Source of the DNA: an uncultured Opitutia bacterium
Lineage (GTDB): Bacteria; Verrucomicrobiota; Verrucomicrobiia; Opitutales; UBA953
Length of the DNA stretch: 7,993 nucleotides
Assembly (NCBI GenBank): GCA_903840235.1
Contig: CAIMFE010000053.1
Coordinates: forward strand, 1-7,993
Direction of reading: 5' to 3'
Shown in pieces: positions 1-6,025 of this stretch; the first letter of the stretch is position 1, and every line of letters starts with the position of its first letter. The position numbers and the translations under genes were made by a program. The notes beneath the pieces are model-generated. The model did not search any database, had not been told where the DNA came from, and worked only from the letters and a program-made list of their open reading frames with translations.

Positions 1-611
1 AGTAGGATTGCTTCGCTGATTTGACCGAAGGTTTTTACAGGTTGATCATCAACGGCTAAGATTTTATCTCCTGATTTTATACCTGCCGCGAAAGCTGGGC
101 CTGGAGTGGTTTGACCTAATCCCAATTCCGCGAGTGAATTGGAATTGGTAACAATTTGTTCTTGGACATAGCCGACGGTCGTATTGTTGCTGCCTTCGGG
201 AACGGGAACGCCGGTGAAGAATAAAATACACGCTAAGCCAAAGGCGAAGATGACGTTGAAGACTGCACCCATCACGGCGACGATCATCTTGTCGGCGTAA
301 GAAATCTCGGGAAGTTTTTCTGCTTTTTCATCGGTCTCTCCTTCAATCGCTGAACTATCACCCATTTGAGGGAGGGCAACGTAACCACCGAGAGGAATCC
401 AGGAGACGCGGTAATCCACGCCGTCTTTTCCGGTCCATCCAAAAATCTTTGGACCAAAGCCAATCGAGAATCTTTCGATTTTTAATTTACGCCAGCGGGC
501 AGCGAGGAAGTGTCCGAGTTCGTGAACAAAAATAGAGCCGCCAAAAAACAGACCGAGTAATGCGATACCACGGATGGAGCTGAGGATTTCGGATAAAGAG
601 TTATTTTCCAT
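1..611 (-). CDS. rseP: RseP-family site-2 (M50) zinc metalloprotease, partial (N-terminal 203 residues)
   Basis: Intramembrane metalloprotease of the RseP/EcfE (S2P) family, which cleaves membrane-embedded anti-sigma factors and leftover signal peptides in the inner membrane. I translated the minus strand from the ATG at 611; the frame stays open to base 1, so the C-terminal part, including the second catalytic motif, lies outside. Visible parts are a first hydrophobic segment (about residues 14-30) with the zinc motif HELGH at 30-34, the early loop motif FSIGFGP (48-54), WIPLGGYVAL (71-80), a second membrane segment starting with VMGAVFN (113-119), equivalent to the family MGPxxN motif with Pro replaced by Ala, and the beginning of a PDZ domain from about 145 with GIKSGDKILAVDDQPV (177-192). 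An acidic insert (about 85-103) follows the GGYV motif. It begins 9 bases after the dxr stop, so the two are probably co-transcribed, an arrangement common in bacteria. No Shine-Dalgarno sequence precedes it. Its substrate cannot be read from the sequence. Confidence 0.93.
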   Translation of the reverse strand, partial: MENNSLSEILSSIRGIALLGLFFGGSIFVHELGHFLAARWRKLKIERFSIGFGPKIFGWTGKDGVDYRVSWIPLGGYVALPQMGDSSAIEGETDEKAEKLPEISYADKMIVAVMGAVFNVIFAFGLACILFFTGVPVPEGSNNTTVGYVQEQIVTNSNSLAELGLGQTTPGPAFAAGIKSGDKILAVDDQPVKTFGQISEAIL

Positions 612-620
612 GAAAAGTTT

Positions 621-1787
621 TTAGTGGGCGAGACGTTGGATGAGTTGAGCGGTCAGTGAGCGTGCTTCGGCGTCGGCTTGAAGAACATCGCTTAAGGAAG
701 AAGGTTCCCGAGTTTTCGACTGAGTGAGAGTTTCTTCAATCAGACGTGCAATATCGGTAAACGCAATTTTTCCTTCAATGAATGCGCTGACTGCTACTTC
801 ATTCGCGGCGTTGAAGATGGCGGGAGCGGTACCACCGGTGGTGGCAGCTTGTTGGGCGAGACGTAAGCAGGGGTAGCGTGCGGGATCAGGCGGTGACATG
901 CTTAAGGTAATCAACTCATTTAAATTAAGACTGCGAGCAGGACAGGGCAGACGTTGAGGATAAAGTAGGCAGTCCTGAATCGGATAAGCCATGTCGGGCG
1001 GAGAGAGCTGAGCCTGCAAAGTTCCGTCCGTTAGTGTGACCAAAGAGTGGATGATGCTTTGCGGATGGATAACGACATCGATGTGTGAAACCGGCATGTC
1101 GAACAACCAACGAGCTTCGATGATTTCTAATCCTTTATTGGCCATCGTGGCTGAATCGATGGTGACCTTCGGACCCATATTCCAATTAGGGTGTTGGAGC
1201 GCCTGCGCAGGCGTTACATTTTTTAACTGTTCGAGTGGTGTGTCGCGAAATGCTCCACCAGAAGCAGTTAATACTAAACGAGCAATTTCTTGTTTCGGTT
1301 TATCGCGCAGCAATTGGTGAATCGCATTATGTTCGCTGTCGACGGGAAGAAGGCGTGAGCCCGATTTCTGGGCGGCGGCGGTGATAAATTTTCCAGCGAG
1401 CACGAGCAGTTCTTTGCTCGCGAGGGCGATATCTTTTTTCGCAGAGATGGCAGCTAAGGTGGGTTGCAGTCCGGCTGTACCAACGACGGCGGAGACGACG
1501 GTTTTAACTTCGGGTAGGCAGGCGATTTCGGTGAGGCCTTCGATTCCTTCTAAAATTCGAACGCCTTTAAATTCTCCCGAGGCACGAGCGGCAGCGGCGG
1601 CGGCGGGATCGGCCAGGGCAATCGTCTTAACATTAAATTCTTTGACTGGTGCAATCAGTTCGCGCCAACGAGAGTGCGCGGCTAGTCCTGCCACCGATAA
1701 AAGAGTCGGATGGGCACGAACAACTGCGAGAGTAGTTGTTCCGATAGAGCCAGTGGCTCCGAGAATAGCAATCGGCCTAGTTTCCAT
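621..1787 (-). CDS. dxr: 1-deoxy-D-xylulose 5-phosphate reductoisomerase
   Basis: Cytoplasmic NADPH- and divalent-metal-dependent enzyme that converts 1-deoxy-D-xylulose 5-phosphate to 2-C-methyl-D-erythritol 4-phosphate, the first committed step of the MEP isoprenoid pathway. The 388 residues match the usual family length. The NADPH-binding motif GATGSIG is at 10-16. Metal-binding PVDSEHNAI gives D150 and E152, and MANKGLEII gives N217, K218 and E221 for substrate and metal. ASGGAFRD (175-182) is the substrate loop, and HPQSIIHSLV (241-250) is also conserved. The usual LANKE motif reads LASKE here (N to S at 124), a mild change. A run of six alanines lies at 62-67. The ATG at 1787 puts the Rossmann fold directly at the N terminus, as expected. 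The gene is first in a minus-strand unit with rseP and is divergent from queF. ispE, a later enzyme of the same pathway, lies about 1.5 kb away on the other strand. Confidence 0.98.
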   Translation of the reverse strand: METRPIAILGATGSIGTTTLAVVRAHPTLLSVAGLAAHSRWRELIAPVKEFNVKTIALADPAAAAAARASGEFKGVRILEGIEGLTEIACLPEVKTVVSAVVGTAGLQPTLAAISAKKDIALASKELLVLAGKFITAAAQKSGSRLLPVDSEHNAIHQLLRDKPKQEIARLVLTASGGAFRDTPLEQLKNVTPAQALQHPNWNMGPKVTIDSATMANKGLEIIEARWLFDMPVSHIDVVIHPQSIIHSLVTLTDGTLQAQLSPPDMAYPIQDCLLYPQRLPCPARSLNLNELITLSMSPPDPARYPCLRLAQQAATTGGTAPAIFNAANEVAVSAFIEGKIAFTDIARLIEETLTQSKTREPSSLSDVLQADAEARSLTAQLIQRLAH

Positions 1788-1804
1788 GCACGCAGAGTGG
1801 TTTT

Positions 1805-1833
1805 AAGGCAACCGTTCGGGGTGTCAGTGGCAA
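1805..1833 (-). promoter_or_regulatory. Possible dxr promoter (weak match)
   Basis: In the divergent dxr/queF intergenic region the minus strand reads TTGCCA (1828-1833) and, after 17 bases, TGCCTT (1805-1810), about 18-24 bases before the dxr ATG. The first element resembles a -35 box and the spacing is right. The second is a poor match to TATAAT, so this is only a candidate. On the plus strand a similar pair, TTGTCC (1875-1880) and TGCCTA (1898-1903), also 17 bases apart, lies just before queF. Confidence 0.2.
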
Positions 1834-1909
1834 GCAGGTTTAATGGTGAATCGAATCAATTTATGCTTCTCCGCTTGTCCTTTTGACGCGGTTTGGTTGC
1901 CTATCTCTC

Positions 1910-2323
1910 ATGGCAACTGAGCCTCAAGACCTAAAAGGGCTATCCCACCTCGGGAATACCCAAAACAAACCACAACAAACGTTAGAGACTTTTCCTAATC
2001 GTAATTTGGGAAGACATTACGTGGTCGAACTTTCGACGAGCGAGTTCACCTGTCTTTGTCCAGCGACCGGTCAGCCTGACTTCGCTAAGATTTCGATTCA
2101 GTACATTCCTGGTCCAAGGATTGTAGAATCAAAGTCGCTCAAATTATATTTCTGGAGTTACCGTCAACAAGGTGTTTTTCACGAACACCTCACGAATAAA
2201 ATCTTAGACGATCTCGTGGCAGCTTTGGATCCAGTGTGGTGCCAAGTGACGGGTGCATTTGAAGTGCGCGGTGGTATTGCGATTACTGTTCGCGCCGAAC
2301 ACGGGAAAAAACCTCAAGCGTGA
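1910..2323 (+). CDS. queF: NADPH-dependent 7-cyano-7-deazaguanine (preQ0) reductase, short type
   Basis: Reduces the nitrile of preQ0 to the amine of preQ1 in the biosynthesis of queuosine, a modified base at the wobble position of some tRNAs. It is a short, unimodular (YkvM-type) QueF of 137 residues. Visible signatures are FTCLCPATGQPDFA (46-59), in which C50 aligns with the nucleophilic cysteine and D57 with the proton donor, the QueF motif ESKSLKLY (73-80) for NADPH binding, FHEHLTNKI (90-98) with the substrate-binding HE pair, and RGGI (120-123). The open frame extends upstream to a TTG at 1883, but I choose the ATG at 1910, because homologues begin around here and the nine extra residues resemble nothing in the family. 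No Shine-Dalgarno sequence precedes it. It is first in a plus-strand run and its stop overlaps the start of the recombinase gene. No other queuosine gene is in the window. Confidence 0.95.
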   Translation: MATEPQDLKGLSHLGNTQNKPQQTLETFPNRNLGRHYVVELSTSEFTCLCPATGQPDFAKISIQYIPGPRIVESKSLKLYFWSYRQQGVFHEHLTNKILDDLVAALDPVWCQVTGAFEVRGGIAITVRAEHGKKPQA

Positions 2324-3258
2324 AGCGACGTCCCGTCCAGAGTGATGACGGGGAACCCGCTAACTGGCCCGGTTCAGAGCAAGTCTTAGATTATTTGAGC
2401 CGCCAACTGTCGGCTCGTCGACTGGCTGCGCGTACCTGTTTAACATACGGACGTTCGCTAAAAGGCTTTGCACTTTGGATGAAGAGCAATGGTGGCTGGG
2501 ATGGCGATTGGTCGAAACTCACTGCGCGAAATTTAAGAGACTTCGTGATTGAACGTCAGTCCTCCCATAACCGCAGTTCTGTGCATAATCAGGTTTCGGC
2601 AATTCGCGCGTTTTTAGCGGATTTACGGGAGCGTGGTGGCATTAATTCAACCCCCGCCGCAGGCTTGGTTTTACCTAAATTACCAAGGTCCTTACCTAAA
2701 TTTTTAACGGAAAATCAGACCACCGATTTATTAGAATCTCCCGCTGGAGAAAAGGAGTCGCCCGAAGTGCAGTCGCGTGATCAAGCGGTGCTAGAATTAC
2801 TTTACGGCGGCGGTTTGCGGGTCGCTGAACTCTGCAGTATCAAATATGGTGACTTAGATTTAAGCACCGGACTCGTTCGTATTTTAGGTAAAGGTTCGAA
2901 AGAGCGTGTCGTACCGGTAGGTGAGTCAGCCATTGCAGCCGTAAAAAAATATCTGGCGTTACGGACCTCGATTAAACGCGGTGAACCTTTATTGTTAGCT
3001 CCACGTGGTGGGCCGATGCATCCACGCGCGGTGCAGTTGATGCTGAAGAAAAAATTAGCGGCGGCGGGATTACCGGCGGATTTGACGCCGCATAAACTTC
3101 GTCACGCTTGTGCGACGCATTTATTATCTAACGGCGCAGATTTACGATTAGTGCAGGAGCAACTCGGTCACGCTTCACTTTCTACCACGCAAATTTACAC
3201 GCACTTATCGGTGAACAAATTAAAAGAAGTTCATCGTAAAGCTCATCCTCGAGCTTAA
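2320..3258 (+). CDS. xerC: Xer-type tyrosine recombinase (XerC/XerD family)
   Basis: Site-specific recombinase expected to resolve chromosome dimers at dif during cell division. The 312 residues have an N-terminal SAM-like core-binding domain (about 18-105) and a C-terminal catalytic domain (about 125-300). All catalytic residues are present: R167 in GGGLRVAEL, K191 in GKGSKERVVP, H258 and R261 in PHKLRHACATHLL, H284 in QLGHASL, and the nucleophile Y293 in QIYTHLS. Spacing between them matches E. coli XerD. The start is a GTG whose last two bases are part of the queF TGA stop (four-base GTGA overlap), suggesting translational coupling; no ATG lies near. ispE follows after five bases. The gene sits among housekeeping genes with no attachment repeats, so a cellular Xer is much likelier than a phage or integron integrase. 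XerC and XerD cannot be told apart here, and some phyla use a single Xer, so the symbol is provisional. Confidence 0.93.
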   Translation: MKRRPVQSDDGEPANWPGSEQVLDYLSRQLSARRLAARTCLTYGRSLKGFALWMKSNGGWDGDWSKLTARNLRDFVIERQSSHNRSSVHNQVSAIRAFLADLRERGGINSTPAAGLVLPKLPRSLPKFLTENQTTDLLESPAGEKESPEVQSRDQAVLELLYGGGLRVAELCSIKYGDLDLSTGLVRILGKGSKERVVPVGESAIAAVKKYLALRTSIKRGEPLLLAPRGGPMHPRAVQLMLKKKLAAAGLPADLTPHKLRHACATHLLSNGADLRLVQEQLGHASLSTTQIYTHLSVNKLKEVHRKAHPRA

Positions 3259-3263
3259 TTTTT

Positions 3264-4130
3264 ATGATTTTTGAAACCGCCCCAGCCAAATTAAATTTGT
3301 CACTCGCCGTCACTGGCCTGCGGGAAGATGGTTTTCATGAATTACTGAGCTTGGTGGCTTCGATTAACTTAGCTGATCGCTTAGAGTTTAAAAAGGCAAT
3401 GAAATGGAGCCTTTTATGCGATGATGCTTTGCTGGCGACAGATCGTACAAATCTAGTTCTAAAGGCCGCGGAAGTTTATCAGGCGTATCGACCCGACACT
3501 GTCGTCGGAGAATTCAATCTCAAAAAATTAATTCCCAGTGGGGCAGGGTTGGGTGGCGGAAGTTCGGACGCCGCAGCGGCTTTGCGTTTATTGGATCGAG
3601 CGAATCCTTCACCACTCGGCGAAGAAACTCTTTTGCAGTTAGCGGCGAAAGTGGGATCGGATTGTCCGTATTTTATAAAGTCGACCACGGCGATTATGAG
3701 TGGTCGCGGAGAAATTTTAGAAACCGTAGCACCGCAGGTTGCTGCGAGTTTAAAGGGTCGCCGTGTGATGATTGTAAAACCGCCCTTTGGTGTAGCTACG
3801 CAAGACGCTTATGGATTGTTGGCGAAAAGTAAGGCTTACGACTCGCCGTCTGCGGCAAAACAAAAACTTCAAGATTGGCTCAGTCAGCCCGCCTCGGATC
3901 CTTCGCTTTTGGGAAATACTTTGGAGCCGGTTGTTTTTAATAAACATTTGGCGTTGCCGGTGGCTTTAGCTGAGGTGGCCCGTGCGACGGGGATAAACTT
4001 CAGAATGACTGGAAGTGGGAGCGCTTGCTTTGCGTTCTGTCCTGCGAAGTTTGATGCCCAGGCCGTTCGCCAGATTTTAGAGCGTGGTTGGGGTAAGGGG
4101 GTTTGGGTTTGCGAAACTGAAATTTTATAG
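3264..4130 (+). CDS. ispE: 4-diphosphocytidyl-2-C-methyl-D-erythritol kinase
   Basis: GHMP-family kinase that phosphorylates CDP-methylerythritol at the 2-hydroxyl with ATP, the fourth step of the MEP isoprenoid pathway, in the cytoplasm. The 288 residues are a usual length. GHMP motif 1 is PAKLNLSLAVTGLREDGFHE (7-26), with K9 matching the active-site lysine. The ATP-binding motif 2 is PSGAGLGGGSSDAAAALRLL (91-110). GSDCPYF (131-137) supplies the catalytic aspartate D133, and motif 3 is MTGSGSACFAF near the C terminus. The ATG at 3264 is five bases after the recombinase stop and brings motif 1 to the N terminus as in homologues. It probably shares a transcript with queF and xer. In many bacteria ispE is followed by prs and rplY; here two small ribosomal protein genes follow instead. 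Confidence 0.97.
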   Translation: MIFETAPAKLNLSLAVTGLREDGFHELLSLVASINLADRLEFKKAMKWSLLCDDALLATDRTNLVLKAAEVYQAYRPDTVVGEFNLKKLIPSGAGLGGGSSDAAAALRLLDRANPSPLGEETLLQLAAKVGSDCPYFIKSTTAIMSGRGEILETVAPQVAASLKGRRVMIVKPPFGVATQDAYGLLAKSKAYDSPSAAKQKLQDWLSQPASDPSLLGNTLEPVVFNKHLALPVALAEVARATGINFRMTGSGSACFAFCPAKFDAQAVRQILERGWGKGVWVCETEIL

Positions 4131-4186
4131 AGTTTCGGCTTTACTGTCCCTCGACCTGTTGCCTAGATGGGGTCCAACAACACACT

Positions 4187-4273
4187 ATGGGAAGCCTCAA
4201 GAAAAAGCGTCGTTTAAAAATGAATAAGCATAAACGCCGTAAACGTTCCAAAGACATGCGTCACAAGAAGTAA
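4187..4273 (+). CDS. 28-residue bS22/mS38-like ribosomal protein (AURKAIP1/COX24 domain)
   Basis: A very small, extremely basic protein of 28 residues, starting MGSLKKKRRLKMNKHKRRKR and ending MRHKK; 18 of the 28 residues are Lys, Arg or His. The pattern MGSxxKKRRxxMxKxKxRK is the signature, as I remember it, of the AURKAIP1/COX24 family, which includes mitochondrial mS38 and actinobacterial bS22, both small-subunit components near the decoding region. That match is my recognition, not a search. The gene begins 56 bases after ispE and is followed by a strong hairpin and rpmG, a second ribosomal protein gene, which supports a ribosomal role. No Shine-Dalgarno sequence precedes the ATG; the leader just upstream is CAACAACACACT. 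At this length it is easily left unannotated. Confidence 0.85.
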   Translation: MGSLKKKRRLKMNKHKRRKRSKDMRHKK

Positions 4274-4303
4274 GCTTTTGCTTATTTCTAGGGCCTTTAA
4301 GCA

Positions 4304-4337
4304 CAGGGCGACCTCACCGGTCGCCCTGCTTGTTTTT
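4304..4337 (+). terminator. Hairpin with T-run between the bS22-like gene and rpmG
   Basis: The arm CAGGGCGACC (4304-4313) pairs perfectly with GGTCGCCCTG (4319-4328) around a five-base loop and is followed by CTTGTTTTT. This is a good intrinsic terminator, or attenuator, for transcripts coming from the 28-aa gene. rpmG starts only 60 bases after it, so either rpmG has its own promoter in that gap or some transcripts read through. A second AGGGC at 4290-4294 could compete for the 3' arm. Confidence 0.7.
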
Positions 4338-4396
4338 CGGGCTTGCCCAACCTCCATTCCGCCCCCAAGTCTTAACCCTCAAACCCAAACCAAACC

Positions 4397-4567
4397 ATGG
4401 CTCGCGAAACCATCATCATTGAATGCACCGAAGCACGTAAGGAAGGCAAACGCCCTTCTCGTTACATGACTACCCGTAATAAGAAACTTTCCCAAGAGAA
4501 GGTAGAGCTCAAGAAGTACAATCCTTCGCTCCGCCGCCACACTCTCCATAAAGAGATTAAAGGTTAA
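4397..4567 (+). CDS. rpmG: Large-subunit ribosomal protein bL33
   Basis: Small structural protein of the 50S subunit, located near the E site. It has 56 residues starting [10 protein letters not shown]. Family features are IIIECTEA (6-13), RYMTTRNKK (22-30) and, most clearly, [19 protein letters not shown] (35-53), the classical bL33 core. In zinc-binding versions there are two CxxC pairs. Here only C10 of the first pair remains; the partner is A13, and the second pair is N42 and L45, so this is a zinc-independent (C-minus) form. The start is preceded by a G-free, CA-rich leader with repeated CAAACC (4380-4396) and no Shine-Dalgarno sequence. It shares the short ribosomal segment with the bS22-like gene and is followed by a strong terminator. 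Confidence 0.96.
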   Translation: MARETIIIECTEARKEGKRPSRYMTTRNKKLSQEKVELKKYNPSLRRHTLHKEIKG

Positions 4568-4587
4568 TCTTCATTAACCCACGATAA

Positions 4588-4623
4588 AAAAAGGCCGAAG
4601 TCTTCACTGATTTCGGCCTTTTT
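4588..4623. terminator. Bidirectional intrinsic terminator between rpmG and the 73-aa gene
   Basis: The arm AAAAAGGCCGAAGTC (4588-4602) pairs with GATTTCGGCCTTTTT (4609-4623) over 15 positions with one G-T pair and a six-base loop. A T-rich run follows on the plus strand (to 4628), and the A-run on the left gives a T-run on the minus strand. It lies between two convergent genes and can end transcripts from both sides. Confidence 0.9.
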
Positions 4624-4638
4624 ATTTTAAGTATTAAA

Positions 4639-4860
4639 TTACGCGGATTGCTGCATCCGGCGTTCATTACGCCAGCGGGCGCGATGATTACGCGTCCAAT
4701 CTAAAAGGGCTTTTTCGAAGCCGATATCTTTGCCGGCTTTTTCTGACTCGATCCACTTGTGACGAAGGATTTCATCTCTTTCGGCGAGCCACTGTGCATA
4801 CAGCGACGAACGACCCGCAAAACTTTTACCCTCTGGTTGGCCTTTTTGCAGTTCGTGCAT
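4639..4860 (-). CDS. Small hypothetical protein (73 aa), helical and charged, possible DUF4032-like segment
   Basis: A 73-residue protein starting MHELQKGQPEG. The central part, from LYAQWLAERDEILRHKWIES through SEKAGKDIGFEKALLDW, is predicted by eye to be helical, followed by a basic, tryptophan-containing tail (RNHRARWRNERR). The pattern hKWxxSExAGxDIGxExAxxDW reminds me of the C-terminal part of DUF4032 proteins, whose function is unknown; this is recalled, not searched. There is no signal peptide, membrane segment or metal motif. I choose the ATG at 4860; a TTG four codons upstream (4872) is also in frame. GGGA lies 8 to 11 bases before the ATG, the best ribosome-binding candidate in the window. 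It begins 54 bases after the mrp stop on the same strand and ends at the bidirectional terminator, so it is likely the last gene of the mrp unit. Confidence 0.72.
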   Translation of the reverse strand: MHELQKGQPEGKSFAGRSSLYAQWLAERDEILRHKWIESEKAGKDIGFEKALLDWTRNHRARWRNERRMQQSA

Positions 4861-4914
4861 TCTTATTCCCAATAAATTTATTTTGGCTGAATTAGCAAGA
4901 ACGGGATGGGGTAT

Positions 4915-6003
4915 TTACTGTGAAATTTGCCCTAATTTATGCATAATCGTGAGGGCAACTGACTTAAACACCCTGGCCGCGTTACTATCCGGGTGGCTGA
5001 TGACGATGGGGATGCCTAAATCGCCCCCTTGTCGGACGGCTGCATCTAAAGGTACTTCGCCTAATAATTCGGTATCTAAGGTCGTCGCCACCTTGAGTCC
5101 ACCGCCTTGACCGAATGGATATTGGCGAGATCCGTTGCAGTCTTCGAGGTAACTCATGTTTTCGGCGACGCCGATAATTGGGATACCTACTTTTGCGAAC
5201 ATGGCTGCACCGCGAAGGGCAACAGATACGGCGGCGGTTTGCGGAGTCGTGACGATGATAGCTCCGCTTAAGGCCATGGATTGAGCAATGGATAATTGTG
5301 CGTCGCCTGTGCCCGGAGGAAGGTCGATCAGTAAAATTTCACACTCACCCCAGCGAACATTCGAAGCGAACTGCGAAATCGTTTTCATAATCATCGGACC
5401 GCGCCAAACCACCGGTGCATCTGCATCGATCAGCAGTCCCATCGACATAATTTTGACGCCAAAATTTTCGAGCGGGATTAAAACTTCACCCTCCATTTCA
5501 GGTCGGGTATTCACGCCGATCATGAGGGGGACGGAGGGGCCGTAGATATCGCAATCCATCAGGCCCACGCGTCCCGGTTGACCTTTCTCGGTGAAACTTC
5601 GGGCGAGGGCACAGGCGAGGTTGACGGCGAAGGTGGATTTTCCGACGCCACCTTTACCGCTAGCGACGGCGACGATGTATTTTACGTTTTTAACACCCGC
5701 ATCGATGGGCAATTTATTATCGGTGGCAGTGGGGCTGGCAGCGGGGGCGTTTTTCGGGACGGTAACGGTGATGGCGATTTCCGGGTCGATCACACCAGCC
5801 GCCTTTAGGACTGCTTCGATGTCATTATAAAGTTTCTTAGGAATCTCAGGGTCAGCCGTCGTGACCGCTAGGCCCACAGTGACTTTGCCATCGGGGGTAA
5901 CCTCAATTCCTCTGAGTAGTCCAAAGGAAAGGATGTCTCGGCTGAATCCGGGGTAGCGGACCTGGCCAAGGGCTTTTTGTATAGTTTCCTTATCAATGGG
6001 CAT
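4915..6003 (-). CDS. mrp: Mrp/NBP35-ApbC family P-loop ATPase (Fe-S cluster carrier type)
   Basis: Cytoplasmic P-loop ATPase of the Mrp/ApbC/NBP35 family, whose members hold and transfer Fe-S clusters to target proteins. Its 362 residues have an N-terminal MIP18 (DUF59) domain (about 5-82), a linker rich in Ala and Pro (83-103), and the ATPase domain (108-355). Visible motifs are the deviant Walker A GKGGVGKS (116-123), MDCDIYGPSVP (149-159), VWRGPMIMKTISQF (199-212), the switch II motif LIDLPPGTGD (225-234), TTPQTAA (252-258) and GVAENMSYLE (278-287). Oddly, the CxxC that follows ENMS in classical Mrp is missing: the segment reads EDCNGSRQYPFGQGGG, with a lone C289. A dimer built through CxxC cysteines is therefore not possible in the usual form, and the carrier role is less certain. 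The gene diverges from tolB and is followed on the same strand by the 73-aa gene. Confidence 0.94.
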   Translation of the reverse strand: MPIDKETIQKALGQVRYPGFSRDILSFGLLRGIEVTPDGKVTVGLAVTTADPEIPKKLYNDIEAVLKAAGVIDPEIAITVTVPKNAPAASPTATDNKLPIDAGVKNVKYIVAVASGKGGVGKSTFAVNLACALARSFTEKGQPGRVGLMDCDIYGPSVPLMIGVNTRPEMEGEVLIPLENFGVKIMSMGLLIDADAPVVWRGPMIMKTISQFASNVRWGECEILLIDLPPGTGDAQLSIAQSMALSGAIIVTTPQTAAVSVALRGAAMFAKVGIPIIGVAENMSYLEDCNGSRQYPFGQGGGLKVATTLDTELLGEVPLDAAVRQGGDLGIPIVISHPDSNAARVFKSVALTIMHKLGQISQ

Positions 6004-6025
6004 GAGCAGGATTGAACTCCCGCCC

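Noticed and set aside
1036..1806. Open plus-strand frames inside dxr (1036-1320 and 1381-1806)
   Set aside because: They lie antisense to a fully conserved dxr, and their translations show no recognisable family or low-complexity-free structure; they are frame shadows.
1883..1909. TTG at 1883 as the queF start
   Set aside because: The added nine residues do not resemble any QueF N terminus, and an ATG at 1910 gives a normal family start.
1788..1909. preQ1 riboswitch before queF
   Set aside because: I looked for the preQ1-I pseudoknot pattern (C-rich loop and A-rich tail); none is visible in the 122 bases, and the leader is short.
2320..3258. Tyrosine recombinase as a sign of a phage, integron or genomic island
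   Set aside because: The protein is Xer-like in length and motifs, is overlapped by queF and followed closely by ispE, and no tRNA, attachment repeat, attC or cargo gene is present.
4278..4469. Plus-strand frame of 63 codons over the hairpin and rpmG
   Set aside because: It runs through a terminator hairpin and overlaps the conserved rpmG in another frame; its translation resembles nothing.
5288..5830. Plus-strand frames inside mrp (5288-5545, 5578-5808, 5591-5830)
   Set aside because: All are antisense to the conserved ATPase, and the Gly- or Thr-rich translations follow from its codon use.
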